From: Tragulus kanchil | Taxonomy: Eukaryota; Chordata; Mammalia; Artiodactyla; Tragulidae | Direction of reading: 5' to 3' | Length of the DNA: 64,000 bases | Assembly: GCA_022376925.1 (NCBI GenBank) | Contig: JAIOJX010000026.1 | Coordinates: forward strand, 200,298,400-200,362,399 | Part shown: positions 24,445 to 36,623 of the stretch, piece after piece | How positions within the stretch are numbered: the stretch's first letter is position 1 | How the letters are laid out: each line of letters starts with the position of its first letter | Program-made: the position numbers and the translations under genes | Notes under the pieces: generated by a model | What the model was told of the DNA's origin: nothing | Database searches by the model: none | The model's input: the letters and a program-made list of their open reading frames with translations, nothing else

Positions 24445-24517
24445 TGAAAAAGAGGGAAAATAATTTTGGTGGAATTACTATGATTTATTCAACAGATTAT
24501 CTGAATTTTAAAAATAC

Positions 24518-26886
24518 ACACATACTTTCAAAATCTTGCTTTATGATTTTCACGTTGAAGTCCTGTGATTGTGAAAAGAGGCAGCTTTGATATAGTGCCT
24601 CCTTCCCTTTCATCATTTGTATAATAAATATGTGTTGATCTATACATGTATAAACGCACACATATGTCTTTGTTTCTTGCCTAGCAAATGTTCACCTTCT
24701 TATGCCAGTATCTGTGAATCAAGGCAGAAACATGAACCGCCCTTTGTGGAGAAATGTGTCTTATTTAGATAAAACGGTCTTATTCTTTCTCCTCTGGAAG
24801 AAAGAAGTGGGAGTAGTTTTTACAACCAGACTACTAGTTCTCATTGGTGTGTCCACAAACATACTCTTTGGAGCAGATGCACATCTCTAGGAACAAGTGG
24901 GCTCTGTCATAATCAAGGTAATTCAGCTATCACTCTCTGTGGAGCAACCAAGGAAGGAAGACTCAGGTCTGGCTGCCTCTATTCTATACACCACAGTCAC
25001 AGACGCAGTGCAGGTACACACAGTATTTGAGTCTAATACAGGGAATTCCCCAGTGATTGAGCTCAGGAGTCACACCATTCATCTCACAGGTCAGAGGCCT
25101 GGGACTCACACTCAGTACAAACTCCAGAGGGGTCGTGCCCCAGATACCTATGAACTGGCATGACCTTATCCTTACCATCAATCCAGAGGCACTTCCTGCA
25201 GTTCTGACCAACCTTCATCTGAGCAGAGACTATGATCCTGAGTCATTTAAAAAGGGCTAAACTCAGTTCATGACTGCCTGTTCCTCTAGATGTGTCCTGC
25301 ATCATAGATGCATTACAAAGTTAGAGATTACTTTTATTATTTGGGGAAAAGTTTCAGTTACTTGTAAAGATAATCTACTCTGGATGGAGATATTCCTTCC
25401 AAGATATGAGGTCTACACACACTCTCCCTTAATAAGGTAGCGCTAGCTGAAAGTTTACAGGATTATCACAGCTCCCTCCTAGAAGTTTCCACAGAAAAAC
25501 TGATTTGGAGCTCAATGTACCAACAACAATCTTGCTTCCTCTTCTGCCCCATGTGTAACAAGATTGTTCCTAAGATAAGCAGATCTTAGAATGGGGTTAT
25601 CTTATTCTCTTGTTCCACAAACAGGATATTTTATTCCTCTTCTTCTCACCCCTAATGAGGTGTGACCTACTTCATTAGATTTTTGGTTGGGGTAGACTGG
25701 ACTTTAAAAACACATACTTTCAAAATCTTCTTTACGTTGAAGTCCTGTGATTGTGAAAAGAGGCAGCTTTGATATAGTGCCTCCTTCCCTTTCATCATTT
25801 GTATAATAAATATGTGTTGATCTATACATGTATAAACGCACACATATGTCTTTGTTTCTTGCCTAGCAAATGTTCACCTTCTTATGCCAGTATCTGTGAA
25901 TCAAGGCAGAAACATGAACCGCCCTTTGTGGAGAAATGTGTCTTATTTAGATAAAACGGTCTTATTCTTTCTCCTCTGGAAGAAAGAAGTGGGAGTAGTT
26001 TTTACAACCAGACTACTAGTTCTCATTGGTGTGTCCACAAACATACTCTTTGGAGCAGATGCACATCTCTAGGAACAAGTGGGCTCTGTCATAATCAAGG
26101 TAATTCAGCTATCACTCTCTGTGGAGCAACCAAGGAAGGAAGACTCAGGTCTGGCTGCCTCTATTCTATACACCACAGTCACAGACGCAGTGCAGGTACA
26201 CACAGTATTTGAGTCTAATACAGGGAATTCCCCAGTGATTGAGCTCAGGAGTCACACCATTCATCTCACAGGTCAGAGGCCTGGGACTCACACTCAGTAC
26301 AAACTCCAGAGGGATCGTGCCCCAGATACCTATGAACTGGCATGACCTTATCCTTACCATCAATCCAGAGGCACTTCCTGCAGTTCTGACCAACCTTCAT
26401 CTGAGCAGAGACTATGATCCTGAGTCATTTAAAAAGGGCTAAACTCAGTTCATGACTGCCTGTTCCTCTAGATGTGTCCTGCATCATAGATGCATTACAA
26501 AGTTAGAGATTACTTTTATTATTTGGGGAAAAGTTTCAGTTACTTGTAAAGATAATCTACTCTGGATGGAGATATTCCTTCCAAGATATGAGGTCTACAC
26601 ACACTCCCTTAATAAGGTAGCGCTAGCTGAAAGTTTACAGGATTATCACAGCTCCCTCCTAGAAGTTTCCACAGAAAAACTGATTTGGAGCTCAATGTAC
26701 CAACAACAATCTTGCTTCCTCTTCTGCCCCATGTGTAACAAGATTGTTCCTAAGATAAGCAGATCTTAGAATGGGGTTATCTTATTCTCTTGTTCCACAA
26801 ACAGGATATTTTATTCCTCTTCTTCTCACCCCTAATGAGGTGTGACCTACTTCATTAGATTTTTGGTTGGGGTAGACTGGAACTTT
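24518..26886. repeat. tandem duplication 10 (unit ~1.18 kb)
   Basis: Copy A is 24518-25704 and copy B 25710-26886. About 10 bases of A near 24535-24555 ('gctttatgattttcacg') are missing at the start of B ('ctttacg' near 25729). There is a G/A point difference at 'gaggggtcg' (about 25131) against 'gagggatcg' (about 26313), and 'ctctcc' against 'ctcc' near 25422/26603. No gene was recognised in the unit. ORFs of 62-88 codons recur in both copies but have no known domain. Confidence 0.96.
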
Positions 26887-28708
26887 GGGAGAGGAAAAAT
26901 GGACTATCCTAGTGATCAGAACTTGGACAAATAATATAAAACATATTTTATTGGAACTTCAACATTCAGGATTTGTTGTTTTCTAATATCTCTTTCTGAA
27001 AGAAGCTTCTTGAAGAAAGTGACCCGAATACAGGGGTCATCACACAAAGAAGAGTTGGGAAAAATAAGCAGGGAAAGAATTTTGATTGTATTGTTCCCTT
27101 TTCTCACTCCTGTGTTCTTCAGATCTGATAGATAGAGCTGTCCAGGACATATGTAGTGTCAAAATGTGAATAGAGTACCTGTGTCAGCTTTCTGGGAGCC
27201 ATGAATGAGGATGTTGACAACAACTGTAACTGTATTTTATCTTTCTAATTACTAGCCTGGTCCTATTCTATAAGAAAAGTGTGATCGAGATTCTTTAGTA
27301 TCCAGCTTATAAAATGCTTGCTTAACTAGATGGCTATCACACTTTACTAAATGTTTTCCCTTAAATAAATAATATCAATAAATTGATCTAAAGGTCACCA
27401 TTTTGCAATGTTCAGAAAGAACATTTTGGTTTGTTTAGACATTTTCATACCATGCGCCTGGAGGAGAGCACTGAAAGGAAAATGTCACATCTCACTTTTT
27501 GAAATTACTCTCATTTCGGAGATATTTTGGTAAACAAATCAAGGCAGCTCACACTGCCATCAGTCAGATTTCCCTGCATGTACTCACAACAGGTTAGGGT
27601 TGGGTTCTCTACAGGTTCCATAATGTGAATACGAGGAGCACACACTGAACAGAGCTCTGATGCCAGGGTCTCTGGTGAGCAGTATGAGTACCTTCTATAA
27701 CATGCAAGGCTAAAATCTCTGCTAGAGAAGTAACCATGCTGTAATTGGATTCCAGGAGGTTTATTAGCCATGGGAGGGGAGGGGAGTGGAGAGCATCACA
27801 GGGTTCTTGAGCAATAAGTCTTGCAAACACCCTGCTCTATGGGGTCAGGAGACAGAAAGCTGTTCTCCAGGGCTCAGTGGCCCCTGTGTGCGGCCGGCCT
27901 GGGCAGGACTATCGGCACTGGTGCTTCTCCAAGCCATCCAAGTCTCCAGTGCATTGAGGAAAGTTTCAGTTGCTCTGAACAGGAAGTATTTGGAATTAAG
28001 CTGGCTTGACTTGAACTAGTGAAAAGATCACTGGTTCTATTTTTCCTACCTTCCAAATCCTTTCAGGGGACAGAAATACTTTTCGGTCCTCCAGCTATGT
28101 TTATCCGTCTTATCTTTTGTGTGATGCAAGAAATGTGGTTAGATGAACTAAAATTGTCCACAGCAAATTTAGTTTTGATGCAGCAGTTTTGCCAAAGGGG
28201 AGTCCATGTCCAAAAAGACCATTCCATTTAGAGATATGCAAGATGATCTTTAGACTAATTTTCCTGTTCCTTCGACATCCATCTTCATCTCTCTGCTGTT
28301 CTAGAAAAAAAAAAAATTGTAGAGTACTCTGGATTCCCCAGAGCAGTGACATTTCTGGGAGAGTCTGAAGACTTCTATAGTTTTCTCATCCTACCCAACT
28401 GCAGAAACCTGCAGCCTGGGGGCCTTTGGGGGACAGATGCCACCACAGGGCAGTTGTGGCTAAACAGGGGAAACCAAGTTATTTGGAGGGGTTTGTGCAT
28501 TTCCCAATGGGGTTTCTCTCTGAATTTGTGGCAAATACAGTAACCAGTCACTCTCTTTACTTTCAAGGACAGTTATGGGGAGAGGAATGCACATAATCAA
28601 ATGTAAAGTCTGATACCAGAGTTAGCCTGGTAGCAAAAGGGCAGGTGAAAGGGGTGGTCATATCCAGTTTGCTAATAGAAAACTTTCATTTCATTCCATG
28701 GCTTCTAA
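26887..28708. other. unduplicated unique DNA, no gene recognised
   Basis: This is one of the longer stretches free of the 1.1-kb duplication. A somewhat GC-richer part lies at 27770-27960, containing the CpG-bearing 'tgtgcggccggcctgggc' near 27887. I do not recognise an exon or repeat family. ORFs of 60-86 codons on both strands overlap each other and look incidental. Confidence 0.55.
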
Positions 28709-30940
28709 GGGTATGACAGTGGTTCTAGAAAGTTCTCCAAGGCTCCCTTCCATGTAACCTTTGAATTTTCCTTTGTTGCTGCTCTCTTTTCCTGACGATT
28801 GGTGAAGATTGCATGGAGCTGGACAAGTGGGATTAGAGCTGTGTAGTGCCCGTTAGCGCTCTGTGCTCTTCCCAAGTGCCCACTCTGCATACATCACCCA
28901 TGTGACCCCAGCAGACTCTCACAGTGACTGTTTCCATAATTACAGATGAAGTACCCAGCATGTTATAGGCAAGAAACTTCTGTTATGAAAATTCAATTGA
29001 TTACAGAGCCCAGGTTTATAACTACTGCAATAGAAATCTTTGTTCTCATTTTTCAAATATTAAATCCCAGTCTAAATCTTGCTTTCTATATGAAAATTCA
29101 GTATTTTTTTCTTTTTTGGCCTAGAGTATGTAGAGGATTGGATATGTACCAAAGCCACCAGTTGGCCTGTGAGATACCCCTGGTCAGTCATCCAATGCGC
29201 CTCTTCGACTGGCAAATTAACGTAAGAATTTGTCAGTCTGTTTCTGTAATTAAGGGAATTAACTGTTCAAATTGAAAATGTCTACATCTCTCAGATTAGA
29301 TGAAGATATTTTGAAAGAGAATAGCAGTATGATCTGTGGGGTTCTAATTTAGCAGTAGCCAGGAGCTGTCATTTCTGAATGTGTGCTAGCATCTGAATGA
29401 CATTAACTTTTTTTAAAAAAATTGGGAGACTGCAATCTACTTCCAGGTCTTCTGATGAATAACCTTGATGTCTTAGGCAGGGACTCCACCATCGTCCTCC
29501 TTACCTCAAGCTGACTGTTTTATCAACAACACTGGCTGATGAAAAATCTTCCTGTAATTGTTTTATTCTTATTCAAAGCATGCCTCTTTCCCCCATTCCA
29601 GCTGGTCTAATAGGTGGATAAAAGAATTGCCAAAAACACACTGCATGAGCATCTGGTTCTGACGAAAAACATACCAAGCTTATTTGCCTCGATCTGTTGC
29701 TTTAGAATTTGCAGTATATTGAGGAAGTCTGTTTTGCAAGAGGTTACTAATGATGGGAGTGAATGCTCCTTGCTTGGCATGCAAGCACACACGTATGGGA
29801 AATGGAGAAACTCAAGTAAATACGGGTATGACAGTGGTTCTAGAAAGTTCTCCAAGGCTCCCTTCCATGTAACCTTTGAATTTTCCTTTGTTGCTGCTCT
29901 CTTTCCTGACGATTGGTGAAGATTGCATGGAGCTGGACAAGTGGGATTAGAGCTGTGTAGTGCCCGTTAGCGCTCTGTGCTCTTCCCAAGTGCCCACTCT
30001 GCATACATCACCCATGTGACCCCAGCAGACTCTCACAGTGACTGTTTCCATAATTACAGATGAAGTACCCAGCATGTTATAGGCAAGAAACTTCTGTTAT
30101 GAAAATTCAATTGATTACAGAGCCCAGGTTTATAACTACTGCAATAGAAATCTTTGTTCTCATTTTTCAAATATTAAATCCCAGTCTAAATCTTGCTTTC
30201 TATATGAAAATTCAGTATTTTTTTCTTTTTTGGCCTAGAGTATGTAGAGGATTGGATATGTACCAAAGCCACCAGTTGGCCTGTGAGATACCCCTGGTCA
30301 GTCATCCAATGCGCCTCTTCGACTGGCAAATTAACGTAAGAATTTGTCAGTCTGTTTCTGTAATTAAGGGAATTAACTGTTCAAATTGAAAATGTCTACA
30401 TCTCTCAGATTAGATGAAGATATTTTGAAAGAGAATAGCAGTATGATCTGTGGGGTTCTAATTTAGCAGTAGCCAGGAGCTGTCATTTCTGAATGTGTGC
30501 TAGCATCTGAATGACATTAACTTTTTTTAAAAAAATTGGGAGACTGCAATCTACTTCCAGGTCTTCTGATGAATAACCTTGATGTCTTAGGCAGGGACTC
30601 CAACATGCGTCACTCCTTACCTCAAGCTGACTGTTTTATCAACAACACTGGCTGATGAAAAATCTTCCTGTAATTGTTTTATTCTTATTCAAAGCATGCC
30701 TCTTTCCCCCATTCCAGCTGGTCTAATAGGTGGATAAAAGAATTGCCAAAAACACACTGCATGAGCATCTGGTTCTGACGAAAAACATACCAAGCTTATT
30801 TGCCTCGATCTGTTGCTTTAGAATTTGCAGTATATTGAGGAAGTCTGTTTTGCAAGAGGTTACTAATGATGGGAGTGAATGCTCCTTGCTTGGCATGCAA
30901 GCACACACGTATGGGAAATGAAGAAACTCAAGTAAATACG
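28709..30940. repeat. tandem duplication 11 (unit 1,115 bp, direct junction)
   Basis: Copy A is 28709-29823 and copy B 29824-30940, joined directly. Differences are 'cttttcctgacg' against 'ctttcctgacg', 'ccaccatcgtcctcc' (29486) against 'ccaacatgcgtcactcc' (30600), and 'aatggagaaac' against 'aatgaagaaac' at the end. The unit contains an exon-like block (29125-29221). Confidence 0.97.
29125..29221 (+). other. exon-like block, speculative
   Basis: A pyrimidine tract ending 'ttttttggcctag' (to 29124) precedes 97 bases. These are followed by 'gtaagaa' from 29222, a good 5' splice-site match. Two of the three frames are open across the block. One encodes a run including 'DMYQSHQLACEIP'. I do not recognise the peptide and see no partner exon, so a chance match or non-coding exon is as likely. 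A duplicate is at 30239-30335. Confidence 0.2.
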
Positions 30941-33030
30941 AGGTCTTGCTGGCAGCAACTAATGTCTTCCAAGATTTTCTGGCCCCCTGGGTGTAAGAGC
31001 AACAAACTCCTCAAACATTTTACAATGGATTCCAGGTGTTTATACTCAAGATCGATACATTTTTATCTTTAGGAATCAATGAAATGTGAGAGTCTGCAGA
31101 GGATCTCTTGCTTGGGAAGGCTTAGAAAAATGCCTATAGGATATTTGAAACTACTTTCATTAAAACGCTCTGATATGAGATAGGAAAAAGAAAGCAGTAC
31201 TTATTTAGAAAAGCTTAAATTTCATTAAAATGCTCCAATATGAGACAGGAAAAAGAAAAGAGTCCTTATTTAGGAAAGTTCAATGTCATGACCAAAGTGC
31301 TTAAATTGGCTTTAGTTTTTTAAAAAAGGGTTTAGACAAATTCAATAGTTAGGGCTCTTCCTAAACCTTGCATCAACTAAGAATTAGGGTGTGCAGCCTT
31401 ACCCCTCTTTTCCTCTTCTGCTGGCTGAATGTTTATGAATGTGGCTAGTTTTCCTCATGAAAATGCTTAACTGATATTATGCATATCAAAATGCAAACAT
31501 GAACATCAGGGACAGATTCTGCATAAATTACCTGGATAATTTTACCCGGGGCATAGCTGGGTCTATTTGGCTACCATCCATTATTCTGAAGCCAGTTCAG
31601 AGCCCCATAGGTTCTGCTGAGCCAGCAAGAATCCATGGCTTCTGTAAAGTCCAACTGAAGCTTGTGCACTTCAACTTTGTACTATTTTGAGACAATGGGC
31701 AGCCTTATGCCTATCTTGTCTTCAGATTTTTCTTGGTCTGCTTGCCACAGTGACCAAATGACTCCATTGGACATTCAGTCCTTTGGGAATAGAGCTTATT
31801 TTCTCAAAGAAAAAAGCAAATATCCAAATATTTTTAAAATATTTGGATTTAATCAATACTTGCTGATTAGGTTATGAATAATCATGTGGATTTGTTCTCA
31901 TTTCTTTTGTCCATGAAAAAACTACAAACAATAAGATTTGCAGTATATTGAAAGTCTGTTTTGCAAGAGGTTACTAATGATGGGAGTGAATGCTCCTTGC
32001 TTGGCATGCAAGCACACACGTATGGGAAATGAAGAAACTCAAGTAAATACGAGGTCTTGCTGGCAGCAACTAATGTCTTCCAAGATTTTCTGGCCCCCTG
32101 GGTGTAAGAGCAACAAACTCCTCAAACATTTTACAATGGATTCCAGGTGTTTATACTCAAGATCGATACATTTTTATCTTTAGGAATCAATGAAATGTGA
32201 GAGTCTGCAGAGGATCTCTTGCTTGGGAAGGCTTAGAAAAATGCCTATAGGATATTTGAAACTACTTTCATTAAAACGCTCTGATATGAGATAGGAAAAA
32301 GAAAGCAGTACTTATTTAGAAAAGCTTAAATTTCATTAAAATGCTCCAATATGAGACAGGAAAAAGAAAAGAGTCCTTATTTAGGAAAGTTCAATGTCAT
32401 GACCAAAGTGCTTAAATTGGCTTTAGTTTTTTAAAAAAGGGTTTAGACAAATTCAATAGTTAGGGCTCTTCCTAAACCTTGCATCAACTAAGAATTAGGG
32501 TGTGCAGCCTTACCCCTCTTTTCCTCTTCTGCTGGCTGAATGTTTATGAATGTGGCTAGTTTTCCTCATGAAAATGCTTAACTGATATTATGCATATCAA
32601 AATGCAAACATGAACATCAGGGACAGATTCTGCATAAATTACCTGGATAATTTTACCCGGGGCATAGCTGGGTCTATTTGGCTACCATCCATTATTCTGA
32701 AGCCAGTTCAGAGCCCCATAGGTTCTGCTGAGCCAGCAAGAATCCATGGCTTCTGTAAAGTCCAACTGAAGCTTGTGCACTTCAACTTTGTACTATTTTG
32801 AGACAATGGGCAGCCTTATGCCTATCTTGTCTTCAGATTTTTCTTGGTCTGCTAGCCACAGTGACCAAATGACTCCATTGGACATTCAGTCCTTTGGGAA
32901 TAGAGCTTATTTTCTCAAAGAAAAAAGCAAATATCCAAATATTTTTAAAATATTTGGATTTAATCAATACTTGCTGATTAGGTTATGAATAATCATGTGG
33001 ATTTGTTCTCATTTCTTTTGTCCATGAAAA
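30823..33030. repeat. tandem duplication 12 (unit ~1.11 kb)
   Basis: Copy A is 30823-31918 and copy B 31936-33030. The filler 31919-31935 ('aactacaaacaataag') looks like a corrupted version of the true continuation 'aactatacaataacaaacag' at 33030. B lacks two bases near its start. There is a T/A difference at 'ctgcttgccac' (31738) against 'ctgctagccac' (32849). The unit includes an older 65-bp tandem repeat (31155-31285). Confidence 0.96.
31155..31285 (+). repeat. two-copy 65-bp tandem repeat
   Basis: 'tttcattaaaacgctctgat' at 31155 and 'tttcattaaaatgctccaat' at 31220 begin two diverged copies that continue through 'aggaaaaagaaa' and 'cttatttag'. The divergence shows it is much older than the 1.1-kb duplications. 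It is reproduced in 32266-32396. Confidence 0.8.
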
Positions 33031-33164
33031 CTATACAATAACAAACAGTTAAGGATTAGGCATTTTGATGAGGTTAGTTGTTAAAGGATTATGAGAAAAA
33101 CACACTTAGAGAGCATAAGGGTTTTCTCAGAGGACAAGCACACCTGAATAAAATACACTCTGTG

Positions 33165-33836
33165 TCAAGGGGTTATTACTACAAACAAAGCTAGTGGAGG
33201 TGATGAAATTCCAGCAGAGCTATTTTAAGTCCTAAAAGATGATGCTGTTAAAGCGCTGTACTCAACATGCCAGCAAATTTGCAAAACTCAACAGTGGCCA
33301 CAGGACTGGAAAAATTCAGTTTATATTCCAATTCCAGAGAAGGGCAATGTCAAAGAATGTTCAAATTACTGTATAATTGCACTTAATTCACATGCTAGCA
33401 AGATTATGCTCAAAGTTCTTCAAGCTAGGCTTCAGCAGTACATGAACTGAGAACTTCCAGATGTACAAGCTAGATTTAGAAAAGGCAGAAGAACTAGAGA
33501 TCAAATTGGATCCACTGGATCATAGAAATCAAGGGAATTCCAAAAAAAAATCTACTTCTGCTTCATTGCCTACGCTAAAGCCTTCTACTGTGGATCACAA
33601 CAAACTGCGGAATACTCTTAAAGAGAATGGAATACCAGACCATCTTACCTGCCTACTGAGAAACCTGTATGCAGGTCATGAAGCAATAGTTAGAACTGGA
33701 CATGGAAAAACAAATTGGTTCCGCATTGGGAAAGGAGTATGTCAAGGCTGTATATTGTCACCCTGCTTATTTAAATTGTATGCAGAGTACATAATATGAA
33801 ATGCTGGGCTGGATGACACAATATGGACTCAAGATT
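33165..33836 (+). mobile_element. BovB (RTE) LINE ORF2 reverse-transcriptase fragment, 5' part
   Basis: The frame-broken translation follows the BovB reverse transcriptase: 'SGGDEIPAEL', 'QWPQDWKNSVYIPIPEKGN', 'DHNKLRNTLKENGIPDHLT' and the RT motif 'GKGVCQGCILSPCLF'. In-frame stops occur at 33226-33228 and 33448-33450, and frameshifts occur near 33540. The upstream endonuclease domain is absent. The fragment continues at 34431 after an inserted L1. It is a dead element. The longest piece, 112 codons at 33461-33799, is not a host gene. Confidence 0.93.
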
Positions 33837-34428
33837 ATGGGGAGAACCTGTACCCCAATGTTCATTGCAGCTCTCTATACAATAGCCAGAACATGGAAGC
33901 AACCTAGATATCCATCGATGAATGAATGGATAAAGCAGCTCTGGTACATATATACAATGGAATACTACTCAGCTGTTAAAAGAAATGCAGAAGACTCAGT
34001 CCTAATGAAGTGGCTGGCTCTAGAACCTATCATAAAAAGTGAAGTAAGTCAAAAAGAGAAAGATAAATGCAGTATACTAACACACATATATGGAATCTAG
34101 TAGGATGGTCTTGATAACACATGCAGTGAACTCATGGAAAAATAGACAGAGCATAGACATATGGACATCGTGGGGAAGAAATAGGGAGGGGGAGGCATGG
34201 AGGGAGTAACATGGAAACCTATACTGTCATGTGTGGAAAAGATAGCTATTGTCATTGTGCTAAGGGAATAGGAATGCTCACAATGGCATGGGGCAATAGT
34301 CCAGAGGGGTGGGATGGGGGGAAGTGGGGGGGTGGGGACCAGGGATATGCATATGACTGATCTGGGAACATACATGTCTGTGAACAACAAAACTCTGTAA
34401 AACCTTTAAAATAAAGAATTAAAAAAAA
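33837..34428 (+). mobile_element. L1 3' end inserted in BovB
   Basis: It starts near 'gaacctgtaccccaatgttc' and contains 'ggtacatatatacaatggaa' and 'tactactcagctgttaaaag', then a G-rich block. It ends 'tgaacaacaaaactctgtaa' with 'aataaag' and poly-A (34419-34430). The flanking 'aagatt' at 33831-33836 and 34429-34434 is a minimal TSD. The insertion splits the BovB between the RT motif and the catalytic box. About 590 bases are present and ORF2 is almost wholly lost. Confidence 0.88.
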
Positions 34429-34430
34429 AA

Positions 34431-35225
34431 GATTGCTGGGAGAAATATCAACAACCTCAAATATGCAGACGAGACTACTTTAAAGGCAGAAAGTGAAGAG
34501 GAGCAAAAGAGTCTATTGATAAAGGTGAAAGAGGAAAAATCTGGCTTAAAATTTAGCATTCAAAAAATTAGGATCATGGCATCTGGTCCCATCACTTCAT
34601 GGCAAATAGATATGGAAAAAGTGGAAACAGTGTCAGATTTCATTTTCTTGGGCTCCAAAATCACTAAGAATGGTGACTGCAGCCACAAAATTAAAAGATG
34701 CTTACGCCCTGGAAGGTATGACAAACTTAGACAGTGTATTTAGAAGCAGAGACACCACTTTGTTGACTAAGGTCCATGTAGTCAAAGCTATAGCTCTTCC
34801 AGTAGACATGTATAGATGTGAAAGTTGAACCATAAAGAAGGCTGAGTGCCAAAGAACTGATGTTTTCAAACTGTGGTGCTGTAGAAGACTCAAGAGTCCC
34901 TTAGACAGCAAGGAGATCAAACCAGCCAATCCTAAAGGAAATCAACCCTGAATATTTATTGGAAGGATTGGTGCTGAAGTTGAAGCTCCAGTACTCTGAG
35001 CACCTGAGGTGAAGAGTCAACTCTTTGGAAAAGACCCTGATGCTGGGCAAGACTGAGGGCAAGAGGAGAAGAGAGTACAGAGGATGAGATAGTTGGATGG
35101 CATCACTGACTCAATGGGTACGAGTTTGAGCAAACTCAGGTGATAGTAAAGGACAGGGAAGCTTGGCATGCTGCAGGCATGGGGTCGCAAAAAGTCAGAC
35201 ATGACTTAGTGACTGAACTACAATT
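34431..35225 (+). mobile_element. BovB LINE ORF2 3' half
   Basis: This continues the BovB from 33836. The reverse-transcriptase catalytic box reads YADE (34462-34473) where active elements have YADD, so a catalytic aspartate is lost. 'MASGPITSWQIDMEKVETVSDFIFLGSKIT' style sequence follows, then the C-terminal region and the 3' end 'gggtcgcaaaaagtcagac'. Stops and frameshifts break it after about 75 codons (34516-34743). Confidence 0.93.
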
Positions 35226-35364
35226 ACGACAAGGGGAGATGAGAACATAGGGGCCAGAAGAGGGCCATGAAGTAATGTGTGCCACTTTGCAGGGTAAAAG
35301 AAAAAGTGGAGCCATTGTATTGGGAATTGGTCCAGCCCATCTTCTATAACTGCTATATGGTAAA

Positions 35365-35533
35365 AAGGGAATAGGAATGCTCACAATGGCATGGGGCAAT
35401 AGTCCAGAGGGGTGGGATGGGGGGAAGTGGGGGGGTGGGGACCAGGGATATGCATATGACTGATCTGGGAACATACATGTCTGTGAACAACAAAACTCTG
35501 TAAAACCTTTAAAATAAAGAATTAAAAAAAAAA
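35365..35533 (+). mobile_element. L1 3' end (partial duplicate)
   Basis: This is the terminal 169 bases of the L1 insert, repeated at the start of duplication 13 copy B. Its 5' edge is the duplication junction, not an insertion site. Confidence 0.88.
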
Positions 35534-36328
35534 GATTGCTGGGAGAAATATCAACAACCTCAAATATGCAGACGAGACTACTTTAAAGGCAGAAAGTGAA
35601 GAGGAGCAAAAGAGTCTATTGATAAAGGTGAAAGAGGAAAAATCTGGCTTAAAATTTAGCATTCAAAAAATTAGGATCATGGCATCTGGTCCCATCACTT
35701 CATGGCAAATAGATATGGAAAAAGTGGAAACAGTGTCAGATTTCATTTTCTTGGGCTCCAAAATCACTAAGAATGGTGACTGCAGCCACAAAATTAAAAG
35801 ATGCTTACGCCCTGGAAGGTATGACAAACTTAGACAGTGTATTTAGAAGCAGAGACACCACTTTGTTGACTAAGGTCCATGTAGTCAAAGCTATAGCTCT
35901 TCCAGTAGACATGTATAGATGTGAAAGTTGAACCATAAAGAAGGCTGAGTGCCAAAGAACTGATGTTTTCAAACTGTGGTGCTGTAGAAGACTCAAGAGT
36001 CCCTTAGACAGCAAGGAGATCAAACCAGCCAATCCTAAAGGAAATCAACCCTGAATATTTATTGGAAGGATTGGTGCTGAAGTTGAAGCTCCAGTACTCT
36101 GAGCACCTGAGGTGAAGAGTCAACTCTTTGGAAAAGACCCTGATGCTGGGCAAGACTGAGGGCAAGAGGAGAAGAGAGTACAGAGGATGAGATAGTTGGA
36201 TGGCATCACTGACTCAATGGGTACGAGTTTGAGCAAACTCAGGTGATAGTAAAGGACAGGGAAGCTTGGCATGCTGCAGGCATGGGGTCGCAAAAAGTCA
36301 GACATGACTTAGTGACTGAACTACAATT
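35534..36328 (+). mobile_element. BovB 3' half (duplicate copy)
   Basis: This is the copy of 34431-35225, with the same YADE box at 35565-35576 and the same frame breaks. It is not an independent insertion. Confidence 0.93.
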
Positions 36329-36462
36329 ACGACAAGGGGAGATGAGAACATAGGGGCCAGAAGAGGGCCATGAAGTAATGTGTGCCACTTTGCAGGGTAA
36401 AAGAAAAAGTGGAGCCATTGTATTGGGAATTGGTCCAGCCCATCTTCTATAACTGCTATATG

Positions 36463-36600
36463 TGAATCAAAGCAGCAGTATTACCTAGGGGCTTTTTAAA
36501 AATGCAGAATCTCCAGCCTTATTCCAGACTCAATCAGAATTTACACTTAAACCAGATAACCATTTGATTTGTCTGCACATTGTAGTTTGAGAAGCATGGG
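36463..36600 (+). mobile_element. MER5A-like element
   Basis: 'cagcagtattacctaggggc', 'ttaaaaatgcagaatctcc' and the end 'gtagtttgagaagcatgg' match the MER5A layout. A duplicate is at 37594-37731. Confidence 0.65.
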
Positions 36601-36623
36601 TCACTGCGACTAGATTCCTCTGA

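Larger units (their letters stand above)
22215..24509. repeat. tandem duplication 9 (unit ~1.15 kb)
   Basis: Copy A is 22215-23352 and copy B 23369-24509, with filler 'taaagagcttaaatcc' (23353-23368). The unit carries an L1 3' end, a Bov-tA with its TSD, and an MLT1 LTR, all reproduced in the same order. The copies differ mainly in A-run length near 22468/23622 and 24447. Confidence 0.97.
34262..36462. repeat. tandem duplication 13 (unit 1,103 bp)
   Basis: Copy A is 34262-35359 and copy B 35365-36462, with filler 'gtaaa'. I saw no internal difference. The unit starts inside the L1 insert and covers the rest of the BovB, so a BovB 3' half appears twice. Confidence 0.97.

Noticed and set aside
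25030..25100. SINE head beginning 'gggaattccccagtgattga'
   Set aside because: Only the first bases resemble a ruminant SINE head. The continuation has no box B or tail.
33461..34743. Reverse-transcriptase ORFs as a host gene or retron-like system
   Set aside because: The sequence matches the BovB LINE, is truncated, frameshifted, split by L1 and has YADE in the catalytic box.
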